Shown: piece by piece, positions 47,056-59,342 of the stretch
Layout of the letters: the number at the start of each line of letters is the position of its first letter
Position numbering within the stretch: the stretch's first letter is position 1
DNA from: Larimichthys crocea
Lineage: Eukaryota; Chordata; Actinopteri; Sciaenidae
Direction of reading: 5' to 3'
DNA length: 64,000 nucleotides
Assembly: GCF_000972845.2 (NCBI RefSeq)
Contig: NC_040011.1
Span: 20,475,809 to 20,539,808, forward strand
The notes under the pieces: model-generated
What the model saw: only the letters and a program-made list of their open reading frames with translations
Told to the model about the DNA's origin: nothing
Database searches by the model: none
Made by a program: the position numbers and the translations under genes

Positions 47056-47978
47056 TGTAGTGCCCTGCTACAAATGATAACGTTTTGTTCTTTGTAAACG
47101 TGTTTCAAGTTGCTGCTGTTGTTAAGTAAGCTTCACTTATATGGAGAAAGTTGTATTTTTACTTTATTTAATCTGTTATTAGCAAATCCGTGCCTGTCAA
47201 AGATGAGGGTCACCTACCTATCGGATTTTGAGAAGGGGGTGGGACTAACAAAACGAGAGGGAAACGCTAAGGTTAGTAACAAGAGACACGAGGGGAGGAA
47301 AAAATAGCAACGCGACGAAAGAGTTAGTTGTGTTAAGTTACAGATGTTGTGGAAACTTAAAACCGGAGTTAGCTTAGTCCCCGCTAGCTGGAAGGAAAAG
47401 GAGTGTGTGTGGGAGAATAATATGCGCCGAGTTTTCTGAGTGAGTATGGACATTACGTGAACTAATGACAGTATGAACAGTGTATGGGAATGAATAGTGA
47501 GTTTATTAGTGTTGTGAATTTCTACATAGTGTGCCTCAAGCCTACACGCCGCCCGCCTGCCTGCCGCCACGCATGCTGCTGCTGTAGAGGGTGCTCAGGA
47601 CTTCGCTGTCGCTATGGGAACCTGCTGATGCACGGACGTGTCGTCAGGACCAGTTTCTTCATCTCACATCACTTTTCATCATTGAACAGACGGTTTGATA
47701 ACAACTGACTAGCTGTGTTTCTGAATCTCCAAGGATCAGTGAGTACTGAGGAACACGTTTTCACAAGGATTCAATTGAGCTCCAACATGCACGCCAACAC
47801 ATGGTACCATAACTGAGTTTACTAAACCCTGGGTATTATTATTTTAATTTTATTTGACTTAAAGGGTGATTGCGTTTTTTTGTTAATAAACACCCATGTT
47901 GTTGCACAGTATATTTGCAGTCGAAATGTTTATTTATGCTTGATGAATGTGGTGTTGGTAGGGCTATGGTGTGTTACA
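47056..47978 (+). mobile_element. 3' LTR of the second gypsy element
   Basis: Begins TGTAGTGCCC directly after the polypurine tract and ends GTGTTACA, giving TGTA...TACA terminal dinucleotides of LTR type. A polyadenylation signal (AATAAA at about 47885) lies near the end. No second copy of this LTR occurs in the window, so the 5' LTR was lost when the left part of the element was removed. No target duplication can be checked. Confidence 0.75.
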
Positions 47979-50900
47979 GGTATGCATGGGAGGTTGTAAG
48001 CTCACATAAACAATATAGCTATAAAATCAGCTAACCAGGCCTCTCTGCACTCTAGGCAGGGTCGTATGCTCTAGTTAAAGTAGATATATCCCAATTTCAT
48101 TATTTTAGTAGACTCCCTCCAATCCGCCTCCCATGCATGAGGTGTTAACAGGTCAAAAGGGGTTCACCATGATTATTCTGTAGCAAAATTGGAGTTGAGT
48201 GGGAGGGCTACATAAAGGTTTTCTTTAGGATATGAGTGTGTACTATGTATGTGTCAGGGAGAAAGAGGGAAACCTGTCACATTCCGCTTCACCATGGCCC
48301 AGGAGTCTTGGCTGTATGCCTCCATTTTAGTACTCAAGATCCTTCTAGAAATTGCCCCTGATCTCTGTGTTAAATAATGCATCAACAATTTTTTTTGTAA
48401 TGTAAAAAAGCTGGCTTTTAGCAGTGTTAGTGGGACAGTAATGCCACCTGACAATCGCTCCCCAAAGTCTTGACTGTGGTCTGCAGGAAAAGAGCCAGAC
48501 TCCTTGTGATTGACAAGGACAAAAAAGAGTAGTCCCACTTCTGTTTTTGAATTGTCAACCGCAGCCATGGGATTTGAGAGCAGAGGATGAAACCGTGACT
48601 TTGACTACAAGAAGTAAAGGACTTAAGCATGACAAGTGTGATTACAATATTGAGGAAAGTCATTTAGGGCGCCAAGGTAAGAGACAGTTTCAATAGGACA
48701 CTCAATTATTTATAACATTGGGGAGAGTGGGTACTTTCAAGGCCAAACAGCTTACAGCCGCTTCAAGGAAGTTGTATTCTCAGATACTTCAGCAACAAAA
48801 TCTCCACTATTTACAGTTACAATAAAATTATTTCATGGAAGTGGTATGCTACCCAGACCACAGCTATTTGACATGTCACGTCACTGACAGACTGCCATGT
48901 TGATTTTGAGCATTATGTCATAGAAGTAACTAATCAATAAAAATTAGGCAGTGATGCAGGCTTAATACGAAACCTATGGACTCTTCTCAATAGCAGGGAG
49001 ATGTACTTAGTTTTACCCAACATATCAGCTCTAAAATCCAACACATTTTCACCCTGTGTGTTTAATTCAGTAGCTGCTAGAGAGGTGAATACATACATTG
49101 CTGCTTCCATTCTTAGCTCTATGATGAGCTCTATAGATCCTATGATCATTATGCTTCATTTAACTAGTTAGAAAATCAAGCATCTTGGGTGGAATGTTCA
49201 GTATGGAAATGTGGGACCTGTAGTGTATTCAGGATACACATATCCACACTGTAAACCAAAATGTTGTTCTAATCAAATTGCATACATACAAGCATGTATA
49301 TTTTAGTGTGAGTATTTTAGTGTAGTGTATGCCTTAATATTCCCTGATGACCTGTTTCACTTTGACTTATGTTGAGAAGTGCAGAGGTGCATGTAGATCA
49401 TTTAACAGCTGTAGGAATCTAAAGCACATCAAGCCGTCCTGCCTGGATTTTCACAATGTGCTAGCCCATATTGTGGATGAGGTCTGTATCAGAACCGTCC
49501 CTGGAGAAAAAGAGTCCATGGCTCTTGGCTCGTCCGTTTGCCTTCATGGTCCAGAGGAGTTCAATATTTTAGGAACTGCTGTATTATTTATTAAGAAATG
49601 TAAAATACCAACTTTCACCAACTCAGTGAAATGTTTCAACATCTACAAGAGTGTCACGAAATTTTGTACATGATTCCCAGAACTATCATGATTTTGGTGA
49701 TCCTTTTCATGAGGTCATAGTTTTAATTGTCTTTAATTTATGACCTGCAAAAAAGTGCCTGAATACTTTGTGTAGTGCTAATTTGTAGTTAGCATGTTTT
49801 ATCATTCTTTATCTGTTTAAAAATTAAACAAAAACATAATGGAGTTTAAAAGTTACAATTTATTTTTCATTCAATCACTGATCTTTGCCGAGATGACAAC
49901 ATCAGGTTATTGAGTTCACTCAGACTTTTATGTGCAATAAACACATACTTCCAAAAGTGTTTTCTCTTCAACTAAGTTAAGCAGCAGAAAGCACTTCAAC
50001 ACGGTGGAAGTTCTGTAGTTAATTCATGCTACTTTATACTTCGACACCTCTCCATTTCAAATTTCTTGTACCTCATTGATTTAACATCTGTAGCTGTAAC
50101 TTTGATTTTATAATATATATTCTGCAGTATGGGAAGTTATTGGTCCATACTCTACACTTACCACTGCCTTATAGAGATCTTGCAAAATGTAGTTGCTTTA
50201 AGTGAAAGACTGAACTGAAAAATACTCAACTCATGTGGTAAAGGTAAAGGTTTTGTTAGGTTTAGGGAAACATCATGGTTTGGGTTCAGATGTCTATGTT
50301 GTTAAATTAGTAAACCTTCATCATCATGGTTATAATAACAACAACAAATATAATAATATATAATATAATAACTGCTGAAACAGCTGATGCTCGTTTCATA
50401 TATGCAAAGCTATGCTGGAATTTAGTTTTGGTCACCAAGCTTTAAACGTGTTCTGCAATAAAAAAATAACAGCCTAAAAAAGTCTTATAGAATTTATATT
50501 TATCACGTTGTTCCAAATAATATGCAAAATGATGTGTGTGGAAAGACAAATATTTTCTGAATAAACACTTTTAGAGAGATGATTCTACACAGTGACTACT
50601 TTTGCTTTGTAAAGTATTTTCACATTCTGGTATTTTCTGCCTTTCAGATGTGTGATGAGACAAAAAAATAAAAAAATAAATATATAAATACCCATACATA
50701 AATTGAAAAAAAATGATTATGCAGAAAGTCATGCCTCTTTTATTGTTTTTACTATTATTGTATAACTGCTGCGAAACACAAATATGAGATGAAGCTGATA
50801 TCAGACTTACCATGATTGCCTCCAAGGACACATGCAGGCACAGACTGGTAATTGGAAACACCAGGTCAATTCCAAAATAAAAAGGGTGACTCAACACAGA

Positions 50901-51444
50901 GCAGCTACAGTCAGAACTGCTTTTAACCTGATGGTATGGTCGGTTGCAGGCATGTTCACACCAACACAACATTCAGTCAGTGCGTGGAGTCTGTGTGGTA
51001 AAGTGTGGAAGGAGGAAAAACTGGACAACGCAGGAGGAAGAGAAAAAGGTGGAGCTGAGAGGAAGCACGCTGAAAGTAGAAAGGAGGAAAGTGACGCTAA
51101 ATGCTGCAAAATTAAAGATATCTTCAAGAAGACATGATGAAACTCTGCTAGCAGGGCCCCCTCAGCACTTCATGATACCACAACCACCATTCCAAAGTTG
51201 ATTTTATATTTGAATTATTTCAGAGCTACAGACCCTGAATGGTCATCGTGGGAATTTTTTTGCGTCATAAAACTAAAAGATATGGTAAAAAAAAAATTCG
51301 ACAAAATGGGCACAGTGTACGTGGTCTGTTGCGGAGGGGTGGAGATCGGCCTGGACTGATGTTAAATTCCCAGACTGAAATATTTTCCCAGTCTGGCCCT
51401 GGATGCATGACTTCTCTGTCCCTCCCGCACAGATACACATGAGC

Positions 51445-51446
<2 letters not shown>
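47979..51446. other. Noncoding DNA, nothing firmly recognised
   Basis: AT-rich, with short frames lacking domains. 'ATCACGTTGTTCCAAATAAT' at 50502-50521 resembles a motif seen in teleost MITEs but its boundaries are not visible. Confidence 0.5.

Positions 51447-51499
<53 letters not shown>
51447..51499. repeat. (CA)n microsatellite
   Basis: CA run of about 26 units. Confidence 0.97.
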
Positions 51500-51500
<1 letters not shown>

Positions 51501-53098
51501 TTAAGTACACTGAAGCCATGCTCAGTGGACTGCAAATGCAGTATGAGCGGATGTGAAAAGTATCACTGGTGTAGTCACATACTTTTACAAAGAGAAGCAT
51601 CGTGGACAGACATCCATACCAGATGCCGTGTGTGCCCTGGGCTCAGAGGCATCACTGCGAGAGGGAAAAGCTAGTGCGGGGAAATAAGCACCTGTCATGT
51701 GCCAACTGAAGTGTTAAGTGCACAAATTGTGGAGGCGAGGGTGATGTTTCCGCAGGGGTGACAGCTCTGGGTCTGGGTGCCATGTCAGGCCCTGGCATAT
51801 CATGGGGAGCCCCCCTCCCCCTTCCCTCCAGCCCACCCCTAGCCCCGCCACTTGCCGAGGGGCACAATGGCAACTATTATTTACTGGATGTCTGCCTCAT
51901 TTCCTCATATTCATCGTGGCTGGCCATCACAGGGCCACAGGGGTGTGTTGCCCCCCCTTGTGTCATCGCTGAGGGGCAGCAGTGGCAAAATCATCTCTGG
52001 CGAGCATTTAGATCATTTATTCAGAGCACTGGGTGTCAGCCGCAAACCAAATTGCCCACATTTGTGTGCTGGGGTCCTCTCCTTGCGCCTCTCCCTTCAG
52101 GTTGGGCATGAATGCGAGCCGTGGAAGGTGCACAAAGCCGGATGTCAGAGAGCCTCTTCACAAACTAACACTAATGCCACATGAAGGTCTTTCTGTGAAC
52201 AGTGTGAAAGTGCGAAATGTATGATAAATTGAGCATGCCAGGGGGCCTTTATGGCTGTGAAGTGCTGTGGCTAGTCACAGGCATTGTTGTGACTATGGCT
52301 ATTTAGGATCATGGGAGTTGACAGTGCTTTAGTGGCAGCCATAGAAGGCAGATTTATATGGGTTTTGTGCACCAATGAGCAGCCGTAACAGTGTGAAAGA
52401 AAAACATAAAGTTTTTAAAACATTTCTGAATTCAACACAACTTCAAGAACATGATAATGACCAGTAACCCAGGCTGATGCTATTTGCTAAAAAAAAAAAA
52501 AAAATCATCTGAAAACCTGTTGTCAAAGTGTGAGCATCAGAGATTCAGAGACGGATAGCTGAAGAGATAGAGAGAAGGCAGATCATCTTTTTTTGGGTTA
52601 ACAATTTCCTGATGTTGCAATAGTAGTACATGACCCCAAACTGCTCAGAAGTCCACAAACATCTGCAGGGTCAATGAGAAACATGTGAGCCAGTACAGGA
52701 CAAGCACTCTTACATTTGTCTTTGCCTTTGCTGCCACCCACAGTACAAACTCCACCTGAGCTCAGAGCCACAGCACAGTGCATGAAATATTCCCAAGTCT
52801 GTTTACTATAAAGACCGCTGTGATTAGTTCCTAATGAAGCATACAGTAGACGCTTCTTGGTACTTCTTCATTCACTTCTTCAATGACACACTGCTTAATG
52901 TTATACCTCCCAACTTTGTTTCACATGTGCGCTTAACGGTTGTCTCTTTGCTGCCATCTGTGTGGAACAGTTTCTGAAACACCATCTCTCATAGCTTACC
53001 TCTTTTTAGAAATAATGTGGTCCAATGAAAACTGTTAACAAAAACATCATAAAATAACAACAAACATAATAAAGAAAATACCACATGATAAAATAAAT

Positions 53099-53099
<1 letters not shown>
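51500..53099. other. Noncoding DNA; candidate conserved noncoding block 51590-52390
   Basis: 51590-52390 is unusually GC-rich for the region, free of recognisable repeats and has no coding signature. It is flanked by AT-rich DNA. A poly-A run is at 52491-52504. The block resembles vertebrate regulatory elements of gene deserts, which is inference only. Confidence 0.4.

Positions 53100-53139
<40 letters not shown>
53100..53139. repeat. (CA)n microsatellite
   Basis: AC run of about 19 units, adjoining an AAATAAAT stretch. Confidence 0.96.
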
Positions 53140-53141
<2 letters not shown>

Positions 53142-53334
53142 TACTCTATACGAGTATAAGACAGTACACTTTATCACATTGTCACATCATTTTTTCATGA
53201 CAAGAGGTAAAAATATTTATTTCCAACTTCATGGGCAACAGTGTACATGCTCTAGTAATTTCAAAATACTTTATTTTGAGGCCGGATTTTGGTACCATGT
53301 TGGACCCTGCCAGAGAATCTCAAGCAGAGGTCAG

Positions 53335-53460
53335 TCCAAAGACTTCAAGTTTAACAGGTTAATTGGTGACTCTAAATTGTCCGTAGGTGTGAATGTGAGC
53401 GTGAATGGTTGTTTGTCGCCATGTTCCCTGTGATGAACTGGACTTACCCTGTCCAAAGTC
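53335..53460 (+). repeat. Teleost SINE-like fragment
   Basis: Contains 'AATTGGTGACTCTAAATTGT', 'GTAGGTGTGAATGTGAGCGT' and 'CCCTGTGATGAACTGGACTT', a series widely dispersed in teleost genomes. Head and tail are not visible. Confidence 0.6.
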
Positions 53461-53756
53461 AGCTGATAGCCTTGCACCTCAGTGATGTGTGTAATTTTCT
53501 CTCCTTCTCCCAGAATTTCAATAACACTCAGCATTCTGTCTATTTTTGTTACATTACGTAGATGTGCATTATCTGAAAGATATGAGTCAAATGATTGTTT
53601 TAAAGTTTTTCTGTAATACTCTAGGAATACATCATTTTCATGACAAACACTCAGTACACAGTACACATACAGTTCTCTTCTGAGAGCTCTTAGAATTATG
53701 ATGTCATGATATTAGGATTCTATACCGTCTATTCTCTACATGACAGGTGACATTTA

Positions 53757-55858
53757 AGTGGTTTTGAGGAGATTCAGTCAAAGTCAGCATCCTGTCTCAT
53801 ACATTCAGATGAATCTAAAAAGGTTTTGGAGAGGCATGGTTATACATTTAAGAGCAACCTGGATAACGGCATGTATGGCAAAGTTGTGAGTGCACACTCA
53901 ATCCAACTGAAGAGAACTGTTGCCATCAAGATTGTAGAGAAAAAAAAGGTCAGCTTGGCTTACTCACAAAAGTTTCTGTCTCGGGAAACGAAGATCTTGA
54001 GGATTTTGAAGCATCCAACATTGTCAAGACTCATGGATCTTTGATCCCATGCAAGCACGGTAATAACTATTTATGTTTTTTTCCTTTGCGTTTTAATAGT
54101 TAGGGATAGCCAGCATCAGTTACTGTACAAAAACGGCAAGGTTGCTCACCTACAGTATTTATTATTTTACTTAAATATCGATGACTTCTTAAGGATCCTT
54201 TCTATTTTAACAAGAGAAGTATCAAGTACAAAGAAAAATTAATTATCATCAAGTTATAAATAAAACAAGAAATTGAAATACATATAAAGGAGGAATAGTA
54301 GCAAACAAGTTAGTTAGTTGGATGTGAACAGATGATATGCTCACACAATTTTACAAAATTCTTTAGTAATATTTGTCAAAAACTGAACATCACTTCTCGT
54401 TAAAGTCACATTAAAACACACAACATGTTTTGCTGCAATCAGTTATGATCCATCCATCATGGAGTCAATGTCTTTAAATCATGAATTCATGAAAATAAAT
54501 CACATCAAAAGGAGTTCATTAAACGTCAGATCATAAGATTCTGATCTGTTCATGGGTTTTGAAGCAATTTAGGTGATTGTTGTCTGTACAATGTGAACAG
54601 TACCTGCTACGTAGCACACACACATGTACACAGCAGGATTTTTCATGGTGCAGATTTAGACAAGTTTGAACTTGATCCCCCCTTGAAGCATGTATGGCAT
54701 CTGGCTTAAATCTAGTATCTGGTAAAACTTGATGAGCTGAACTTAGGGGCCATCTCAAAAATGCGTGCAAAATGACCAAGAGAGCATTTCAGATTTTTGT
54801 CAATAGGTTTCCTTTTTCAATGCTGGGAGCATTTTCCCACAAATGTCTATTTGGGCAAATGTGTGCACTGTACCAGAACTAAAATGCAACCAGTTAATCT
54901 GATCTGATAAAATAAAAGCACTGCTTTTCCATGTATGCAACATCTGTATATCAACAGATAACATTTAAACTATTTCTGACCTTTAATTTAATCTAATATT
55001 TATCCTGAGTTGCTTTAGCATGTGTTCTATTTACCACGTACAGCACTTTGTGTTGTGGTTTCCACAATCATTGAAAATCATTGCACATTCTGCTGTACAT
55101 TCACATGTATCTCTGCACTTTTGTGTCTCCAGGTCTTTATGGTGATGGAGCTTTGTATAAATGGAGACCTCTCAAAGCATATCAACGTCAGAGGGCCCTT
55201 ACCTGGCCATTTAAGCTGCAGGTTTTTCTCGCAGCTGTGCATGGCAGTCGAGTACCTTCACAACAATGACCTGGCCAAGGCAGAACAGAGAATTAATGTG
55301 AAAAACCTGCTGCTGGACAAATACAACAATATCAAATTGTGTGACTTTGGGTTCAGCAAGATGCTCACTTACAGAGATGGCCAGATGGTGCTGAGTGAAA
55401 CCTACTGTGGCACCTCATCCTATGCTGCACCTGAGGTTTTAAGAAGTTTGCCATACAACCCCAAAATATCTGATGTGTGGAGCATGGGTGTTGTGCTGAA
55501 TATGATGCTCTATGCATCAATGCCGTATGATTCCACCAACATTAGGAAGATGATCGACATTCAAATGCAACATAATATCAGCTTCCCAAACACTCCATCC
55601 GTTTCATCTGAGGCAAAGGACCTGATCCGAAGCATTCTAAACCCTGATATAGAGCAGAGGATTACCATCAGCGATATATTAAATAATCCTTGGATGTTGC
55701 AAGAAGGCATAATGGAGGATGGTGATGAGGCCCCCACAGCAAAAGCTTGTTCTGAGCAGGAAGGATTTACAGGGGATGAGAAACTTTCACAACAAGATAA
55801 TTCAGATCCAGGTGAAGGTCCATCAACTGCTGCCTCAAGTTTCCCACGTCAAAATTAG
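53757..55858 (+). pseudogene. Testis-specific Ser/Thr kinase-like (TSSK) pseudogene, two exons
   Basis: Protein-kinase fold of the TSSK branch of the CaMK group, whose members act in sperm development. Exon 1 (53757-54059) holds a glycine loop with its first glycines lost ('LDNGMYGKVVSAHS'), the lysine of beta-3 ('VAIKIVEKKK') and the alpha-C glutamate ('LSRETKIL'). A 1-nt frameshift at the 'HPN-I-V-K' turn near 54015 ends the frame at 54044. A GTAATA donor follows at 54060. An intron of about 1.07 kb ends in a pyrimidine-rich CTCCAG, and exon 2 (55133-55858) starts 'VFMVMELCINGDLSKHI'. The catalytic HRDLKxxN loop is gone: the sequence is 'LAKAEQRINVKNLLLD'. DFG ('CDFGFSK') and the activation-loop 'GTSSYAAPEVL' are kept, as is the C-lobe ('DVWSMGVVLNMMLY'). 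The stop is at 55856-55858. Retained intron means it arose by DNA duplication, not retroposition. A catalytically dead pseudokinase is possible only if the frameshift is an assembly error. Confidence 0.75.
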
Positions 55859-55884
55859 AAGCCGAAAAGAATGTAAATTCAAAC

Positions 55885-55890
55885 AATAAA
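55885..55890 (+). terminator. Polyadenylation signal of the kinase-like gene
   Basis: AATAAA lies 27 bp after the stop codon, in a position fit for a short 3' UTR. Confidence 0.45.
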
Positions 55891-55961
55891 CCATCTGCAA
55901 AGTGTTGAAGTTTCTGTGTGTGTGAAACCTCTCCCACTCTCTCTCATTTGACACCCACCCA

Positions 55962-57345
55962 CTACCTATATGTATTCACAGAACTGTTTGCGTTTTGATA
56001 ATGCATGCTTGTCTCAAGATCTGTATGTTTACAGATGGTGAGAGTGAGAGAGAGAAGAGAGAGAAAGATAGAGAGAGAAGGTTTGAGTAGAGTTTTCAGG
56101 AAAGGGAGATGTGACATCTTCAAACAATACCTTGACTTAAACCAGCTTAGTGCGGTCTCTGTGCTATGATGTAATGATCTAAATCCTGACTGAAAATCCT
56201 CAAATAAACTGTTCTTACGGAGAAAGTCACACAGCTGATTAGCTACAGCTTTCTCAAGTATCTCAGACAGAAAGGGAAGGTTTGATATCGGTCTGTAGTT
56301 GGCTAAGACCTCTGGATCTAGAGTGGGCTTTTTAAGAAGAGGTTTAATTACAGCTACCTTAAAGGACTGTGGTACATATCCTGATAATAAAGACAGATTA
56401 ATCATATCCAATAAAGATGACTACTAATGATGAAAACATCTTTGAGCAGCCTGGTTGGGATGGAGTCTAGAGACAGGTTGACGGCTTAGCTGCAGAATGA
56501 TTAAAGTTATTTGATTAAGGTTGTGGGGGAAAAACAGTCTAAATACATAACAGGTTTTACAGCTGTTTCCAAACTTGCTGTATCGATGCAGATCAATGCC
56601 TGTTGAGGGCAAGGTGATGGATTTTGTCTCTAATAGTTATACTCTTATCATTAAGAGCTCATGAAGTCATTGCTACTTAGACCTAAAGGAAATGATGGTT
56701 CAGTAGAGCTGTGATTCTCTGTTAGCCTGGCTACAGTGCTGAAGAGAAACCTGGGGTTGTTTTTATTCTCCTCTATTAATGAAGAGAGTAGTAGGCTGCT
56801 CTGGCATTCGGAGAGCCTTCTGTATGTTTTGAGATTATCTTGTCAGACTAGATGAGATTCTTCTAGTTTAGTGGGCCTGCCATTTGCGTTCAGATTTACA
56901 CGTCTTTGCTTTAATTTACGAGTCTGCTGGTTATACCATGGTGCTAGCTTCTTTGTTAATTGTCTTCTTTTTCAGGTGCAATAGGTCTAGAGTTGTCCGT
57001 AATGAGCTGTGTACTATCAACAAGAACTATTTTTGTGAGGGCTAAAGGAGCATACAAGTCCTCTGCTACATTGAGACATGGCATTGAAATCAATGCTGAG
57101 GAATCACTTCCTTAAATTTGGCTACAGCACTATCAGATAAACATCTGGTGTAGGAGTTTCTGCACAAGGCTTATAGTCCAATAATATGAACTCAAAGGTT
57201 ATTAAAAAATGGTCAGACAGAAGAGGATTCTGTGGAAAGACAATTAGATGATCAATTTCAATGCCATATGAGAGAACAAGCTCAAGAATGTGGTTCAGAC
57301 AATGAGTCAGTTTATTTGGGGGCGGCTGTGGGTCACAGGCAGAGC
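55962..57345 (-). pseudogene. L2-type LINE fragment, endonuclease end to RT
   Basis: Reading the minus strand from 57340: 'NKLTHCLNHILELVLSYGIE', 'IDHLI' and 'SDHFLITFEFILLDY' form the C-terminal endonuclease part of fish L2-like LINEs. 'KLAPWYNQQTRKLKQ' (about 56940) is the linker. From 56411 the RT fingers read '[20 protein letters not shown]', '[20 protein letters not shown]', '[12 protein letters not shown]' and '[15 protein letters not shown]'. The order matches a single element decayed by frameshifts. The palm with YxDD is absent; beyond 55962 the sequence passes into unrelated DNA, with an (AG)n-rich stretch (56038-56080) inside. It shares the FQSGFR block with the plus-strand relic at 540-1475. 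Confidence 0.85.
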
Positions 57346-57823
57346 GGGTCGGATTTATTTAAGCTAACATATTAGGTGGTGCTATTGTTGTGCTCTATGC
57401 TATTGATTATGTTGACTTTTCTAGAGCTGCTATTTTATATTCTGTTGCAGTGGTCCATGTACAGGGTTCAATAATTACCTCTTCCCTTAGTGTTGATGCC
57501 CCAAATTTCCTGTTGGTGCCAGTAGCAGCTTCAACACTAAAGCCAGCACCAGCAACCAGTGTGCTAAAACATTGCAAAACGCCTACTGTATCATTTTACG
57601 TGAACATTATTATTTCCTGAATGGCACAGTGGTTGTTCCCAGTCCAGATTCCAACACAGTTAACATAACTGTCATGGTCTGGGGTTTAGATTTAGTTATT
57701 ACCTGTGATATTGAAAGAGTATTTATTTGTCTTTATTTATTTAGAACACACTGTCATGCAAAATGCAGATTTGGTCAATTTCACTAAATTCAGGCAATAC
57801 ACCTGTTGCTCTGTGAGCCAGTA
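57346..57823. other. Noncoding DNA, nothing recognised
   Basis: AT-rich, between a LINE end and the reading frame at 57824; no gene is seen. Confidence 0.5.
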
Positions 57824-58312
57824 TCATTCCCTTCCTATGCCCTTGGTTGTCACATACTGTGCAAGTTGAACCTCAGATATGTCTGGGAACTTCTGTCTGA
57901 TGACTTGTGCTATCTCCTCTCTGAGTAAGTCTACTGGTACAGTGGATACAGCTGAAACCTCTAGGTCTGACTTATTCAGACATGGAGAGCTCAAATGGTA
58001 GGCAATCATCATTTGATGCTTTGAGGCTAAGAAAAGAGGCACATTTTTGAAAGAGCTTGTATGCCTGATGATTTGCTTAAAAAAGCTGTGTTTAGTCTCA
58101 AAGCGCATCGTCCACTGTCCGACAACTGGACCAAACAGCCTAATTATTCGGGGGTAGTGCTCCAAATAATGTTGTTTTGGGGTGAGCTTGATGTCTGGGA
58201 ACAGCGTTTGGTACCACTGCCTGTGCTCCGGGATTTTGCCTTCCAAAAAAGCTAGTGAGTCATCGCTATGTACAGGGGCAACAACAAGCTCAGTGATGTC
58301 CTTCAGATCCAT
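57824..58312 (-). CDS. Transposon-associated protein fragment, family not identified
   Basis: A 162-codon frame on the minus strand. Its motifs, 'LTPKQHYLEHYPRIIRLFGP', 'GQWTMRFETKHSFFKQII' and 'FKNVPLFLASKHQMMIAYHL', match a kind of sequence that recurs in many copies in fish and other animal genomes and is usually part of transposon-related proteins. It looks like the C-terminal part of a longer protein; the N-terminus is not found. The frame enters a 45-bp tandem duplication upstream of its first methionine. Host function is unknown. A domesticated exon is possible, but the neighbourhood of mobile elements favours transposon debris. The gypsy element inserted at 58499 lies 187 bp from its start. 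Confidence 0.5.
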   Translation of the reverse strand: MDLKDITELVVAPVHSDDSLAFLEGKIPEHRQWYQTLFPDIKLTPKQHYLEHYPRIIRLFGPVVGQWTMRFETKHSFFKQIIRHTSSFKNVPLFLASKHQMMIAYHLSSPCLNKSDLEVSAVSTVPVDLLREEIAQVIRQKFPDISEVQLAQYVTTKGIGRE

Positions 58313-58375
58313 GCAGGCTCATCCTCAGGTAAGCTCAGTGATGTCCTTCAGATCCATGCAGGCTCATCCTCAGGT
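58286..58375. repeat. 45-bp tandem duplication
   Basis: 58286-58330 and 58331-58375 are identical copies, beginning AAGCTCAGTG and ending CCTCAGGT. Length 45 is a multiple of 3, so it would be neutral for a reading frame. Confidence 0.93.
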
Positions 58376-58498
58376 ACACGTGATCCCACCAAAAAAGGCA
58401 AAAACCTGAGAAAACTGCAATTTTCATGGGTGTTTCCACCCACTGTTTTTCTGCTAGAGAAACTCTGTGACACAACATGAGGTTTGTTTGTGTCAGCC

Positions 58499-59342
58499 TG
58501 TTGCGGGGTTCTTCAGCTAACCTCGTCTTTCGTTCCAAAAATCCAGGCTTAGTCGGAAAATGATGGTTTTCTGGGTTTTTATTCCCCACCTCACCAGGTG
58601 CAAACAGTGCCAATATGTACAAACCAAAAAAAATAAAGTGAATGAACCAAAAATGCTCTATATACAATTTCAAAAAACAAAAAAAGGAAAAACAAACAAA
58701 CAAGAAACAAGTTCTTCAATAACTCAGCTCTCATGAAACAAGTCAACCATGTTACCTCCCTGTAACCAACCACACACTCTCCCTGATTAGGGCAAGGCAG
58801 CCCCTTTTATAGTGGTAGCTCTTCCCACTCGGACTACTACCTTTCTAAAACAACATAAACACTTTTCCCCATTAGAAGCAGTTTCATATGCGTATATAGT
58901 GATCATGACAAAAATTGTATAAAAATTATAGAGTATGTTCACTAGTTATCTTTCATAGAAGACTGTCTGGTACTCCGATAAATTGACATTATTAAAAAAC
59001 CCATATTTCTCCACATCACATGATCACTAATTATGCGCGTCATCCTCCTATATAATGACGCCCTGTTTCTCCGCTGGAAGCGGACAGGTAAGTGGTGGCG
59101 GGCGTATTAACACACCCCGTAAGTTACATCTCGGTGGTATGAATACTTGAATTAGCGCTGCCAAGTGTGCACCTTAGCTGTGCTATTGTCCGGTGAGGGG
59201 AAGGAGGATGTGTGTGTTTGTTATGTTTGTTAGCGCGGAGCAGAAGGGAATGGGGAAGATGTGTTATTTGTGTGTGTGTCTGTGTGTGTGCGCTGCATGT
59301 GTGTGCGCTGGCCGCAGTCAGTGACAGCGCTGCTCCGTCACA
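58499..59342 (-). mobile_element. 3' LTR of the Gmr1-like element
   Basis: Aligns along its length with 61676-62529 (the same CGGGGTTCTTC, TAATGACGCCCTGTTTCTCC and CTGTGCTATTGTCCGGTGAG landmarks), with scattered substitutions and short indels. GC-rich 5' end in sense orientation; TG-repeat-rich near its right end. Confidence 0.93.

Noticed and set aside
48254..48663. Minus-strand frames of about 80-100 codons
   Set aside because: No recognised motif and two competing frames; I could not distinguish them from chance.
50895..51201. Lysine/glutamate-rich frames near 51 kb
   Set aside because: Purine-rich low-complexity sequence with open frames on both strands; no family likeness.
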